A stretch of 64,000 bases of DNA from Diphasiastrum complanatum (GCA_029204225.1 CM055097.1:6159676-6223675), one strand, 5' to 3'; counted from the stretch's first letter, positions 45,013 to 56,367 are shown. The notes: generated by a model from the letters alone, not told the origin. Translations and numbers: made by a program.

Positions 45013-45121
45013 TGAAGAGCGAGGCTAGCCATGTAATAATGCACATAGGCATGGATTGGATTTCGCCTAGCTATGTGATCCATGCCTATGTGCATCATTA
45101 CATGGCTAGCCTCGCTCTTCA
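45013..45121. repeat. Long foldback, 44-bp arms, one mismatch
   Basis: The left arm 45013-45056 is complementary to 45078-45121 with a single C/T mismatch (paired as G:U if transcribed from the appropriate strand). The loop is 21 nt (45057-45077). Size and pairing resemble a young MIRNA-type or siRNA hairpin, or a small foldback MITE. No transposon TSD was seen. Confidence 0.65.
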
Positions 45122-45487
45122 GTTCTCCTAAACTAATGAAAACTGAGATTTGCATAATATTCTACTTCTAAATCCAATGGAGGGATTCAAGTTTAAGGTG
45201 TTTTTTTTATTAAAATGCCTAAACATTTTGATCCTTAAAGATTCCTTCTACAATAAGGTCACATGTTACAATTCTCACCATGTGTCATTGGCAAAGTATG
45301 GCATGATATCTCGCAACAAGAAAATAGTGTTACGCTCATATGGTTAAAAGTCATTTATGAATATGATGGTGATCTATGGCAATTCAACCAGGTGTCTCTA
45401 TGTATAGATTCAAGATAGGTCTACATCCCTCATTGTTGGAGCAAGGCCAACTGTAATCTTGTCATGATATCCAAGCCTATTTGTTTT
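45122..45487. other. Unassigned spacer left of element B
   Basis: A short open frame (45150-45347) exists, but nothing supports it as a gene. Confidence 0.4.
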
Positions 45488-46224
45488 TGTGAAGAATTGA
45501 AAAAGATTATCTATGTTAGATATAGGGGTCTTATGTTTTTTACATCAAGCATCTAGGTGTAGGATGTTGATAGGAATAAATTTGGCATAGATGGCAAATT
45601 ATGCATTTCCACTTGTAATGCCACTATTGAGCCAAAATAGAGTAAGAGGCTAAACACTTGCTAATTAGAGTGTAGACAAGTGTAAAGTTTTTGTTTGATG
45701 AATTCCAAGAGGTCCAATAGGATATAGAGGTGGAACCTTGTGAGGTCCAATAGGAAATTGAGGTGTGCTTGAATATAGTCCAATAGAATTAAGAGGTGCA
45801 TAGATCAATGATCCAATAGGATCAAGAGGTGACAAAATGTGGTCCAATCATAGTTAAGCATAGTGGTAGCTCGTGGACCTACTAGTATCATTATACTCCT
45901 CATTTTGAAATCAATTGATTTGGTGATTTCATGGATTTTGTGAGTTTTTGGATTTCTAGATTTCTCTCTCTACCCGAGAGCTCTTGATGCATTTTCTCTC
46001 TCTACCCGAGGAGAGTAGCTTGTTTTTACTTAGATTATTTTTTGAATACTTCCCACACGTGTGAGTGAGAGTTGGAAGTGATTGAATGCATGTAGTAGTG
46101 TGTTTTTGCCATAGGATTCAAGATTGATCTTGAATCTCAATCTAGTCTTGATCTTGGTGCATCTACACACCTTAGGAGATCACAAGTACATGTAGTGGAC
46201 AATCCACACGTGTGAAAATCAACA
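45488..46224 (+). repeat. 5' LTR of element B (737 bp)
   Basis: Bounds TGTGAAGAATTG ... AATCAACA. It is nearly the reverse complement of C's LTRs and includes the 19-bp segment seen in C's 5' LTR. CACACGTGTG is at 46054-46063 and 46205-46214. Confidence 0.92.
45711..45850 (+). promoter_or_regulatory. 33-bp tandem array of CCAAT boxes in the LTR
   Basis: CCAAT occurs at 45714, 45747, 45780, 45813 and 45844, with spacings 33, 33, 33 and 31 bp. Each is embedded in an imperfect repeat GGTCCAATAGGA...GAGGTG. CCAAT boxes bind NF-Y. The array lies upstream of the presumed transcribed part of the LTR, so an enhancer role is plausible. C's LTRs carry the same array. Confidence 0.65.
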
Positions 46225-46236
46225 TGGTATCAAAGC
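46225..46236 (+). promoter_or_regulatory. Primer binding site of element B
   Basis: TGGTATCAAAGC adjoins the LTR; one base differs from the common Copia PBS. Confidence 0.85.
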
Positions 46237-46980
46237 CTACCTAAGGTTACCATGCATTTTGATCCATCTAAGTGAAAAATGTTCATCAATCTTGAGCTAA
46301 AAATTGTCAAGGCCCATTTTCCTAGCTATCTTGTTCAATCTTGGATCAAAAGAGATCAAAAGGACATTGATTGGGTCTGACCTGGTACTGTACGGAATCA
46401 GGTGCTCAGACACGTGTGAGGAACATCCAATTTCAGTTTGGAAGTTCTCTCTCATGTTTGATCCATTTATCTTGCTTGATAGCTTGTTTTGAAGCTATTT
46501 TTGTCTAGTTTCTGTTGCAATCAGTTTCATTCCATTTGGTTGAGCCAATTAAAAGTTATAAGCTTTTGAAGAGGGTTAGGTAGGGCACCTAGACCTGGGT
46601 GGACACATTTGGTTTGGTCAAGAGATTGCTTGGTTGATCCAAAATCACAGTTGTATGCTTGCCAATCTCATCTATATGTGATCTAGGCACTGTTTTGAGA
46701 TCTTAGCCATTTTGTTTCATGCAATATCATTGTATTTGAGTCAAATTTGGTTTCTTAGAGTATTTCACACGTGCTAAGAGTGTTGGATCCTAACTTTGCC
46801 TATACTCCATCATTTGATGTGAAATAGATCTTGTTTTAGAAAGATTTGTGTAGCTAGTGAGAATCAATTCACAAATTGTTGTAAGATCTTTCATAGGAGG
46901 AGATAGTACTCAATTATTGGATCCTATTGAAAGTGTGTAACAACATTTATTGTTCATCATCTGAGTTTTCTTCACTTCAA
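46237..46980 (+). other. Element B untranslated leader
   Basis: 744 bp, no supported frame. The open frame reaches upstream of the first ATG (to 46927) but only with non-ATG codons. Confidence 0.7.
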
Positions 46981-49900
46981 ATGTCTTCAATGGGTTCATC
47001 CTTGTTGGAACCAAGTGAAAGATTGACCACTTCAAATTATTCAATTTGGAAAATGAGGATGGAGTCCATCTTGATCCTTCAAGACGTGATGGACATAGTT
47101 CTTGGCCTTGAAGAAGAACCACAAGTTCTTCAAGAGGTTCAAAAATACAAAAAGAGAGCTAGGATGGCTCTCCACTACATTAAGATGAATGTCTCTAATC
47201 AGATATTGAGGGAGATAGGTACTTGTACAACAGCCAAAGAAGCTTGGAATTGTCTCAAGACTATCTATGAGACTAAGAATACCTCTAGGCTTCTCACTCT
47301 TAGGAATCAAATCTTTCAAAGTAGCCAAAAGAGTGATGAGAGTGCATCTAGTTATGTTTTGAGAGTAAAAGATATTCATAGAGAGCTTGCTTGTATTGGT
47401 GATTCCATCAATCAAAATGAGCTAGTTCAAGTCATTCTCAATGGCTTGAGAACTGAATTTGATAATCTTGTCCAATCCTATGCCATTAAGGAGGAGCTAC
47501 CAAGTTTGGAGGCTCTCCAAAGTGTGCTAATTTCAGAAGAATCAAGACAAGAGTATAAGCTCTTGAGGATGGACAAGCTCTCTCTCACTCATAATGATGG
47601 CAAAGCTCTTTTTGCCAAGGATAAGCACAAAGAGAGGAGCAAGAACCAACATCAACAATCCTCAAGCAAGGACAAAGTCAAATCCAAAGACAAAGATGAG
47701 GAGGAAGATGATTCCTCTAATGCTTCATCATCCAAGCTCAAGAAGAAGAAGAAGATCAAGTGCTTTTACTGTGTCAAGAAAGGTCATTATGCCACCAATT
47801 GCTTCAAGAAGAAGAATCAACTCAAGCAAGCCAATATTACCAATGAGAAGGAAGATACTATTGCAAGTGATGGAGAGGGATCTCTTATGGTCTCTAGTTT
47901 CTCATCTACTCCTTTCAAGAAGGACGGCCTATGGTATATTGATAGTGGAGCCTCTTCACATATGTGTAGCTCCAAGGACTCTTTCTCTTCTATTGCACCT
48001 TATGATGGAGTGAAGAAATCAATATACACTGTAAATGATTTTGAATGTCCTATTGAAGGCATAGGGAACATTCCCTTGAAGCTTGCATCCTCTAAAGTTC
48101 TTTCTCTCTCTAGAGTTCTTTATGTACCTAAGCTTACCAAGAATCTTATTAGTGTTGGCCAATTGCTTGACAATGGCCTTGTTGTAAAATTCAATGTTGA
48201 TACTTGCACTATCAAGAAGAATGATGAGATACTTGCATTAGGATCTAGATTTGGTGGCATCTATAAACTAGATCCAAATGAGTATGTGAATGCTTGTAAT
48301 GTTGCTCTTGTGAACAAGCTCTCTATGGAGGAATTATGGCATAGGAGGTTGGGACATCCCAACTACAAATCCATGCTCTCTATGATCAAAGAATCCAAAG
48401 CTATTGGCTTGCCAAAGTCATTCTCCAAGAAGATCAAGCCTTGTGAGGCTTGTGCTATTGCTAAATCTCACAAAAAGCCATTTACAAGATCTTCTATCAA
48501 AAGCAAGCATCCTTTGGAGTTAATCCACTCGGATGTGCATTTTTCATCAACTACAAGCAAGGGAGGAGCCACTTGTTTTGTTACTTTCATTGATGATTAC
48601 ACAAGATTCACTTGGATATATCTTCTTGCTTCAAAATCTATGGTGTTTGATCATTTCCTTATTTTCAAAGCTTATGTAGAGAAGCAATTCTCATTCAAGA
48701 TTAAAGCTCTTAGAAGTGATGGAGGTGGTGAATATATCTCCAATAAATTTCAAGACTTTTGTGAGCTTGAAGGCATTAAAAGAGAGTTTTCTTGTGCCTA
48801 CTCTCCATCTCAAAATGGAGTGGCCGAGAGAAAGAATAGATCTCTATGTGAATGTGCAAAATCTATGAGAATTGAGGCATCTTTGCCCAAAGATTTTTGG
48901 GGAGAAGCCATTAATTGTGCAAATTATCTTTGCAATAGGCTCCCACATATAGCTCTTGGAGGAAAGTCACCATATGAAATCTTATTTTTGAAGAAGCCTA
49001 AGGTTGATCACCTTAGAGTTTTTGGATGCTTATGCTTTGTCCATATTCCCTTGGAAACAAGGAAGAAGGAAGATCCTAGTGCATGCAAAGGGATCATGGT
49101 TGGATACTCATCCACCAAGAAGGCCTATAGAGTCTTTATACTCTCTACTTCTCAAGTTATTGAAAGTAGAGATGTTGTCTTTCATGAAGATCAACACTCA
49201 TCATTTGAAGAGGCCGAGATCAAGAAATCTATGGATGCATCATCAATTATTGATTTTGAAGACAATCAGGATGTGATGGGGTCGAGATTTGAAGAAGACT
49301 CTCCTCGGATTTTCTCACCAAGAAGATCCATGAGAGATAGATCCGAGCCTAAGAGGCTCTCATATGTTGACAAAGGCAAACAAGTGGATCTTGATTCCAC
49401 TAATTATGTTTTTTATGTCTCTCATGAAGAGCCAAAGAATGTACGAGAGGCACTCAATACCAAGGAGTGGTATGATGCCATGAAGCAAGAGTATGATGCA
49501 TTGATCACCAACAATACTTGGGAGCTTGTGGATCCTCCTTCCAACAAGCATGTGATTGGTTGCAAGTGGGTATTTCGGATCAAGTTCAATCATGATGGCA
49601 CCATCAACAAGCATAAAGCAAGATTATGTGCCAAAGGATTTGCTCAAATTCATGGTCTTGATTATGAGGAGACCTTTGCACCCGTTGCAAAGATGGTGAC
49701 AATAAGAATTCTTATCTCTCTTGCTTGTTTTTTCAAGTGGAAGGTGTTCCAATTAGATGTATCCAATGCTTTTCTAAATGGTTATCTTGAGGAGGAGATC
49801 TATATGGAACAACCTCAAGGATTCATCAAGGATGAGTCCAAAGTGTGCTTGCTCTTCAAAAGTCTTTATGGACTCAAGCAAGCACCAAGATCATGGTATT

Positions 49901-50382
49901 CAAGGCTTAACTCTTTCCTTATCTCACTAGGATTTACTCTTAGTGACTATGATCCTTCCATGTATCTAAAGTTTGTTGATAGCAATATTGTCATTCTTCT
50001 AATTTATGTTGATGACATTATTCTTTGTGGAAGTTGTATCAAGCTAGTTGATGAAACCAAGCTAGCACTTGGATGTGAGTTTAAAATGCAAGATCTAGGA
50101 GAGATACATTACATCCTAGGCCTAGAAATTGATTTTTATGAAAATCATGTCTTTATATGCCAATCTAGATATGCTCACTCTATGTTGAAAAAATTCCATA
50201 TGGAAAATTCTAAGAGCATAGATACTCCAATGGAGCAAATTGTAAAAGATCCTAATAAAGGTGATGAAAGATCCTTTGAGGACATCAAACTTTTTAGGAG
50301 TCTTGTAGGCTCCTTGATTTGGCTTACCATTACTAGGCCCGATCTTAGTTTTTGTGTGCACAAATTGAGTCAATTGCTTTGA
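46981..50382 (+). CDS. gag-pol: Element B Copia gag-pol, truncated before RNase H
   Basis: The ATG at 46981 was chosen as the first Met of the open frame; 1133 residues. Gag capsid region about 1-210; zinc knuckle CFYCVKKGHYATNC at 261-274; protease DSGASS with Asp at 321; HHCC finger about 453-492; integrase Asp 518, Asp 580, Glu 616 (35-residue spacing between the last two); integrase-RT linker to about 850; RT with FQLDVSNAFLNG (Asp 926) and YVDD at 1009-1012. It ends in HKLSQLL, where relatives continue SQFMQDP into RNase H. The last two codons and the stop come from flanking DNA. Without RNase H and a 3' LTR it cannot complete replication by itself. Confidence 0.9.
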   Translation: MSSMGSSLLEPSERLTTSNYSIWKMRMESILILQDVMDIVLGLEEEPQVLQEVQKYKKRARMALHYIKMNVSNQILREIGTCTTAKEAWNCLKTIYETKNTSRLLTLRNQIFQSSQKSDESASSYVLRVKDIHRELACIGDSINQNELVQVILNGLRTEFDNLVQSYAIKEELPSLEALQSVLISEESRQEYKLLRMDKLSLTHNDGKALFAKDKHKERSKNQHQQSSSKDKVKSKDKDEEEDDSSNASSSKLKKKKKIKCFYCVKKGHYATNCFKKKNQLKQANITNEKEDTIASDGEGSLMVSSFSSTPFKKDGLWYIDSGASSHMCSSKDSFSSIAPYDGVKKSIYTVNDFECPIEGIGNIPLKLASSKVLSLSRVLYVPKLTKNLISVGQLLDNGLVVKFNVDTCTIKKNDEILALGSRFGGIYKLDPNEYVNACNVALVNKLSMEELWHRRLGHPNYKSMLSMIKESKAIGLPKSFSKKIKPCEACAIAKSHKKPFTRSSIKSKHPLELIHSDVHFSSTTSKGGATCFVTFIDDYTRFTWIYLLASKSMVFDHFLIFKAYVEKQFSFKIKALRSDGGGEYISNKFQDFCELEGIKREFSCAYSPSQNGVAERKNRSLCECAKSMRIEASLPKDFWGEAINCANYLCNRLPHIALGGKSPYEILFLKKPKVDHLRVFGCLCFVHIPLETRKKEDPSACKGIMVGYSSTKKAYRVFILSTSQVIESRDVVFHEDQHSSFEEAEIKKSMDASSIIDFEDNQDVMGSRFEEDSPRIFSPRRSMRDRSEPKRLSYVDKGKQVDLDSTNYVFYVSHEEPKNVREALNTKEWYDAMKQEYDALITNNTWELVDPPSNKHVIGCKWVFRIKFNHDGTINKHKARLCAKGFAQIHGLDYEETFAPVAKMVTIRILISLACFFKWKVFQLDVSNAFLNGYLEEEIYMEQPQGFIKDESKVCLLFKSLYGLKQAPRSWYSRLNSFLISLGFTLSDYDPSMYLKFVDSNIVILLIYVDDIILCGSCIKLVDETKLALGCEFKMQDLGEIHYILGLEIDFYENHVFICQSRYAHSMLKKFHMENSKSIDTPMEQIVKDPNKGDERSFEDIKLFRSLVGSLIWLTITRPDLSFCVHKLSQLL

Positions 50383-52443
50383 AGGTGTACTCCCAAATAT
50401 CCGGAATCACTCAGAAACCCAGATTCATGTTTCTTCTAACATTCTGAAATGTACTTAATTCTATTTATTTATGGGCTGTTTGTTGTTTTAAAAGCTTGAA
50501 GTTGTTCCTTGTCCTCAACTGCTCAACTTCAATTTATGATAATGTAGGATGCTGCTGGTAGGTGGTGAAAGTACATGATTTCGTAATTCATGAATCACCA
50601 TTGATCAAATTTGTACTTGTCACTGGATTTTATTTTGTCTTTTAACAATAATAGCACTTCATTGCAGAAATCCTCTTGCAGGGCAAAGCTTCAATTGCAT
50701 GAGTGAAAGATCTTTTTTTCTAACAACGCATTTATGTCTGCTTCAAATTGTAGCAAAAACTTAGCATATAGTTACAGCTATTAGCAGATTATTTTTGAGA
50801 AATTCATCTTTGAGTCTTGAACCGGCGCATTTCATGTCATGTTTTTTGTGTGCACTAGAGCAGGGAAAGCAAGAAATTCATCCTTGAGCCTTGAATCGGC
50901 TCATTCTGTATCGTATTTACTGTGTACACTGAAGTAATAAAATCAAGCTCCATCAGCAGCTATGAATCGTAACAACTTGAATAACTTGATATGTGATTGT
51001 CCTTAATTCAGATTTTTCTAGCACAGCAATCTGACATACAAATACAACGATTGTTCCTATGGCTATGAATCTTCTATTCATATTTTCAGAAAGCAACCTG
51101 GCATCTTCTCAATCTTTCTGGATGCTGATTGTTATCCAGGCTCTCCTCATGGCTATCACCGTTTCATTTTTTGATGTACTTCCTTGGACTCCTAGTTCGC
51201 AGAGGAAAAATGTAGCCTCTTTATCAACAAACTCAGATGCTACTACTCGCATTCCGGAAATAGACGTTCCAAGCATACTCTGGAAGATGATTCTATTTAA
51301 TTCTTGTACCATCACCACAATCGAGTTAAAGCACGAAAGACGTTTCTGATTAAGCTGAGCATTATGCTAAATCAAATATGGCAACAAGGAGCTTGAATAA
51401 TGAAGGGCGCAACCTAAGAAAAAGTCGTGTTCGAAATGCATCTTTTATTGTAGAGTTTTCTAAAAAATTTTTGTTAAAGATGAATATGTATCCAGCTAGT
51501 CGTACATGATGTTTCCATAACTTTATTAGTAGACATTTGCATGTAAGAATAACTAAATGTAAGATTCTTATTTTTATTAAATGCAGCAATTTTAGGATGT
51601 TTGGGTCGTATTATCCACGCTTTGTCATTTGCTAAAAGCTTGTGATTATGAAGATCACTAACTAGTTTCTATTCAAGTGCATCTATTTCGCAAGGTTGCA
51701 TCCACAAATGCAAATCATCTAGCAAATTTCTAATTCAACCGCAGAACATCATCGTAGACAATTGCACCAAACATATAGTATTTTTGGTGATAGGCTTCAC
51801 ATTTACAGCAATTGACAAAGCACGGAGCGAGATTAAAATTTGATTTATGAAAACTTTCAGCATGTCAAAACCGTGCCATGTAAGTTTCATTATTATCAAT
51901 CTCAGGAATTTTCTGGCATTTGAACTTTGGATCAAATCATATATATCTTCTCATATGCTAATATTATGTATACTAATGCATGGCACATCATAACAATATT
52001 TCAACCCAAGATGGCACGTGAAAAATTTTCACCTATCATAAAAGATTTATGCTATACATTCTGATTTTCTTTTTGTGAATATCAGGAGTTTCTTTTTAGA
52101 TCTAGATAAAGCTTCCCAATTTTATATTTTAAAGCCACCTTTAAGTAATCCAGTATCTGTAAACAAAACAATGCACTCTTTCATTGAATGGTTTCTTCAA
52201 TTGGATACAAAACTGTTGATATTTGCACTTTCAATGGAAAAAACTTTTTCCAAACAATTGGATATATATATGTTGATCTGCTATCTTGGCAATATTCAAA
52301 CTTAAAAAGATTCTTGAACAAGAAGTTAAATTTTTGGTGTGGAAACAATAAGATTAAAACCCCATAAATGAATTGGATGATTCAAATACAAACGATGAAA
52401 GGACAAAAGCAACTCTGTGCATGAGGACAATATTGAGAACAAT

Positions 52444-52446
<3 letters not shown>
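50376..52446. other. Unassigned AT-rich DNA
   Basis: No gene is supported. The frame at 51059-51349 (96 codons, hydrophobic start) has no recognised motif and no context. The sequence has the look of old untranslated or intronic DNA. Confidence 0.35.

Positions 52447-52514
<68 letters not shown>
52447..52514. repeat. (GA)34 microsatellite
   Basis: 68 bp of perfect GA dinucleotides; the Arg/Glu translation across it is an artefact. Confidence 0.95.
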
Positions 52515-52516
<2 letters not shown>

Positions 52517-55500
52517 TTACTATAGTGATGATGAAATTAGTCTACATAGAGATGAGTTGCAAGATGTATCGGTTGATATCAACATATGAATCTTGTGATT
52601 ATGAATAAACTATATATGTTACAATCCATGAAGCAGCAATCATACATTTTGTTTTTCATGTTTAGCCTCATTAATAAGGCATCTCAAGATGAAAAACGTA
52701 TCCAACATTGAGTACCTTGGTTTGAAACATAGTTTACAAACACATTATCTAAACACCTATTTAATACATTGCACATTGAAATTATTCATGCCACATTTAC
52801 TCATAAATCCTACAATCTACATATTGTTGCAACATACAGACAACCAAATTCTACTATTTCCACGTTTATTGAACAATTAAACATAATACTTAACAACATT
52901 CTCAAAATTGCACCCATGTTCTACTAGGCGACATAAATACTAATACATTAAACATAAACAAAAATTTCCAAAACTTCAATCAGTTATGCATGAACAAAAT
53001 TTACAACTATCCTTTCAACAAGTAACAACAATATATGGCACACAATTTGGACAAACATACAAAATCCAAAAAATTTATCTGGAACTACGTAAACTTATTG
53101 GTCAGATCATTCTCCAATATACTACATGTGTGAATGAAAATAGCCATTAGTTTTTTTTTTCACAATGTACATTTTATTGCATGTTGCAAAGGCAGGGCCC
53201 GATGGCTTGCGACAATGCACTTGTTTTAAATAGATTATATGTTAGGTTGAAAAAAAAGTTTTTTCGCAAGCACTTTTTATCGGTGCTTGCAAAAAATCGA
53301 CAAATAAAAACAGCCCAATTGTCGAAATTCATTTTTTACTCTTCATTTTAGATCTATACGTTTTTTTATGGCTTAAAATCATTTGATTTTAGTTATAATT
53401 CTTAGGTTTTAAAATTTTTAATTTAACCTTTTATCAATTCTATCATACGTCTGTAGGTTTTTAATAAGGTTAGTTTGAAACTTTTTTAGGAGCAAAACCT
53501 TGTATTTAACATAAGTTGAGCCTTGAGGTATGTAGTTACTTGGAGCTGATGGTAGTGAGCATGATTAGCGACATGGCACAACCCACACAGTCAGAGACGT
53601 ACACTCTCTCTCTTTCAGAGACACTCTGTCACACACCGTGCACACAGACACACGCACACTGATATGTGAAAATAATTGCGCTGATTGTCGGGCAATTCTG
53701 TCTTAGAAGCCGATGTCTATATTTGGCTTGTGTTGATGAGCTGCGGGCGCCAACATTGAAGGGCGCAGGACTTTTGCTGAAATGATTGGAGGCTGGAGCC
53801 CGTTTGACAGATCACTACAGAAAGCATGTCAACTCGCAGGACAAGTCATGCTGTCTCTCCATGCTCAACAATCAACAAGCAAGCCTCAATAAAATACAAC
53901 TAAAAACGAGCAGCAGCATGAAATAGAGGTATCTGTCTAAACAGCGTGGATTATTATCATCCAGTGTGATGGCGCGCATCTCTTCAGAGGGGCAAAGAGC
54001 ATCTCTTCTGTTTTTTTACCTTCTGGGTCCTGGGATTGATCATTGCTTTGTAGAGGAACGAGGGGAATGAATGCTCATCTGGTGGGCAGACATAGTCTGC
54101 GCCTTATCGTTGTGATCGCTGTCCTCGTTGTCGGCGTCGTTGTCATTTTGTAGTTTTGGAATCATTGCCTCAGGTGGTTTACTTAATGAGTGCACCCCGG
54201 GGGCACTACCCTTGTAGGGGGCTGGCCCCACTTCATCCAATGGTGAAGAATGGGGTTAAGGGAGAAATAAAATTTCTCTCCTCTTGTTCCGCAGATGGTG
54301 TGAGACTTGTGCCACAGATGCAGGTACTTAATGAGAGCCGCCTGATGTCCTCTGCCCGGCACATTCCATTGCAGTGCTCAAAAAATTCGGCAAAGTATAG
54401 GAATGGAATCGACAATTTTTTCAAAAATAGGTATCATAAAGTACTTGATTTTTTATACAAGCATATAAACTTTTTTATAAGTAAAAATTTTTAAAAATTT
54501 GAGAAGTTCTATGAAATGCAAGTTTTTGAGGACAACTCAAAAGAGGTTTCCCGAGCACTATTTCATTGCGTAATGGGTGCCTTGACTTTTTTCAAATAAT
54601 AAGCAATTTGACTTTGACTGGCCACTCTAGTGCCATGTGGCAGTTGTACGGACGCACATGATAAAAAGCGCAACACCTCCATTTGAAAGAAAGTACATAT
54701 ATATTTTGCTTTTTAATTTGTTCAAAAAATGGGCATAATAGTCACAAGGTATCCATTACTTAAAAGCCATCTCATTTGTGTATATGAGTCATAACCCTGA
54801 GGGCTCAAAATCTGTTCTTGACAAAAACTCCTGTGTAGTAGTTTTCCAAAACCTAAGGTTGAATGCCTATTATTGTACTTAATGGCACGTCGAGTTCAAC
54901 ATAACATTTTAGGTTCTTCAAGATTTACACGTTGGGATCAATTTTTTTAAAAGAAATGTATGGGCAATTAAATTGTCTTAGTAAATGCTTGGTGGCAATG
55001 GTGTAATCCATAAATATATGGAAATTTAAAATTTTATTCTCTCAAACCTTAAAGACTGTAAGGCAAAACCTATAAATGTTTGAATTTTGACATCTAACTT
55101 TTTGTTTGGCCCTCGATGTTTGAGTTGATTATTGCCAGATTCGAGATATTAGTATTTTGGATTTCAAGAGAACACAAGATTGACACTTTAGTTCTTGGGC
55201 TTCCTTTCTCATGCTTGTAACCAAAAGTACACGCGATGCTCAAAAGTTTTTAGTTATACCTTGGGGTTGATGGGTGTAGTTCAAAATCAATCACATTAGT
55301 TGCTAATTAGTCTTGCCTTGTAGCCAAGCATGCATTTTGAAGCTATCCTAGCCTTGCTTGACCAATATTTGTTCATTTTAATTAAATCTTTTCAAAGAAA
55401 AGGCGATTGAAAAATCTTCACGTTGAACATCAAAATGAATAAAAGTTTTTGTGACTAAAGTCCCTTTTATTTTCTACCTTTTACAAATAAAAATTATTAG

Positions 55501-55697
55501 CATGTCTTTCAAAGTAGCTAATAAAGAGTGTGTTGTACTCATTCTGAATGAATCAAGCAAAAAGGTTTCATGATGCAAAGGTCGATTTCACATGGAGCAT
55601 GGAGATGGCCCCATCTTGATTGATGGAAGCCACTTCAAGTGGCCTCTCCCCATTCCACACTGAGTGGGAGTCAGCCCCTAGGTGGCATTGAAAGGTG
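52515..55697. other. Unassigned spacer left of element A
   Basis: No open frame with recognisable content. Two minor structures: a hairpin at 53259-53296, and a GC-rich patch at about 54190-54250 (contains CCCCGGGGGC) that stands out from the AT-rich surroundings. Confidence 0.35.
53259..53296. repeat. Short inverted repeat
   Basis: TTTTTTCGCAAGCAC faces GTGCTTGCAAAAAA across a 9-nt spacer, with one unpaired C. It may be the end-to-end relic of a foldback transposon. Confidence 0.45.
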
Positions 55698-55702
55698 CCA
55701 AC

Positions 55703-56355
55703 TGTGAAAAATTGTCAACTAGTAGTATTTTCCTAACTTGAGATTTTGTAGGCCTATGGCCAAATAAAAGTTAGAGATAGGTTCATACATGTATGTAGAG
55801 GCCCAAAGTATGTGTACACTACTTTTGAGGTCACATTAATTAGAGGAGGTCGAGTGTGGAGCTCTTCTATTGGCTCATAATTTGGTGCATTCCTATTTGA
55901 CCAAATTTCTAGGTATATGGGTAAATCCTATTGGACCCCAATTTTAGCCTATCATAAGACAAGTGGCCAAGAGGCACTATGGCTGCTATAAATAGCCATC
56001 TCCACGAGTATGTACACATCTCATTTTCATTCTATTGAATGAATGTTATGCTCTTTGAAGGTCCATCTTCTTCTCTCTCACTTTTTTGTTCATATCTTGC
56101 ATTCTAGCCACTAGAATTGTGATTTCTTTGTTGCTATGGCTTCACACGTGTGAAATGCAGGTTGTAGGCTCTGAAGTACGGACAGGGACAGCAAGTTTCT
56201 GTTTGTGGAAGCTTATGATCAGATTTTGATGTTTAGTTGATGTTTAGTATGCTTAACATCACAATTTCTATCATTTTTTCAATCTAGATGTGCATAACTT
56301 CCATGGCCAAGATCTTTATGAAACTTTAGCATCTTTTGGATCTGAGTTTTTCACA
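55703..56355 (+). repeat. 5' LTR of element A (653 bp)
   Basis: A TATA box (TATAAATAG, 55987-55995) is well placed. CCAAT/ATTGG words lie upstream of it. The palindrome TTCACACGTGTGAA (core 56143-56152) lies about 150 bp downstream of TATA, so probably in the transcript. Confidence 0.96.
55987..55995 (+). promoter_or_regulatory. TATA box of element A LTR promoter
   Basis: TATAAATAG is a consensus plant TATA box within U3; transcription would start about 30 bp downstream. The same site is at 61195-61203 in the 3' LTR. Confidence 0.7.
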
Positions 56356-56367
56356 TGGTATCAGAGC
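56356..56367 (+). promoter_or_regulatory. Primer binding site of element A
   Basis: TGGTATCAGAGC directly follows the LTR; complementary to the initiator tRNA-Met. Confidence 0.95.

Larger units (their letters stand above)
45488..50375 (+). mobile_element. Ty1/Copia element B, 3'-truncated
   Basis: It has a 5' LTR, PBS, leader and an open gag-pol, then breaks at 50375 within the RNase H start; no RNase H, PPT or 3' LTR follows. It is the same family as C, in opposite orientation. The coding part is otherwise intact, so the truncation is the disabling event. Non-element sequence begins at 50376. Confidence 0.9.

Noticed and set aside
46927-46980. Upstream extension of element B gag (and 35652-35705 in C)
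   Set aside because: It opens with TTG and has no ATG; the first Met at 46981/35651 is followed directly by the usual gag N-terminus.
51059-51349. 96-residue frame with hydrophobic N-terminus
   Set aside because: No motif, no relatives I recognise, no promoter or codon-usage support.
52417-52608. Arg/Glu repeat protein
   Set aside because: It is the translation of a perfect GA microsatellite.
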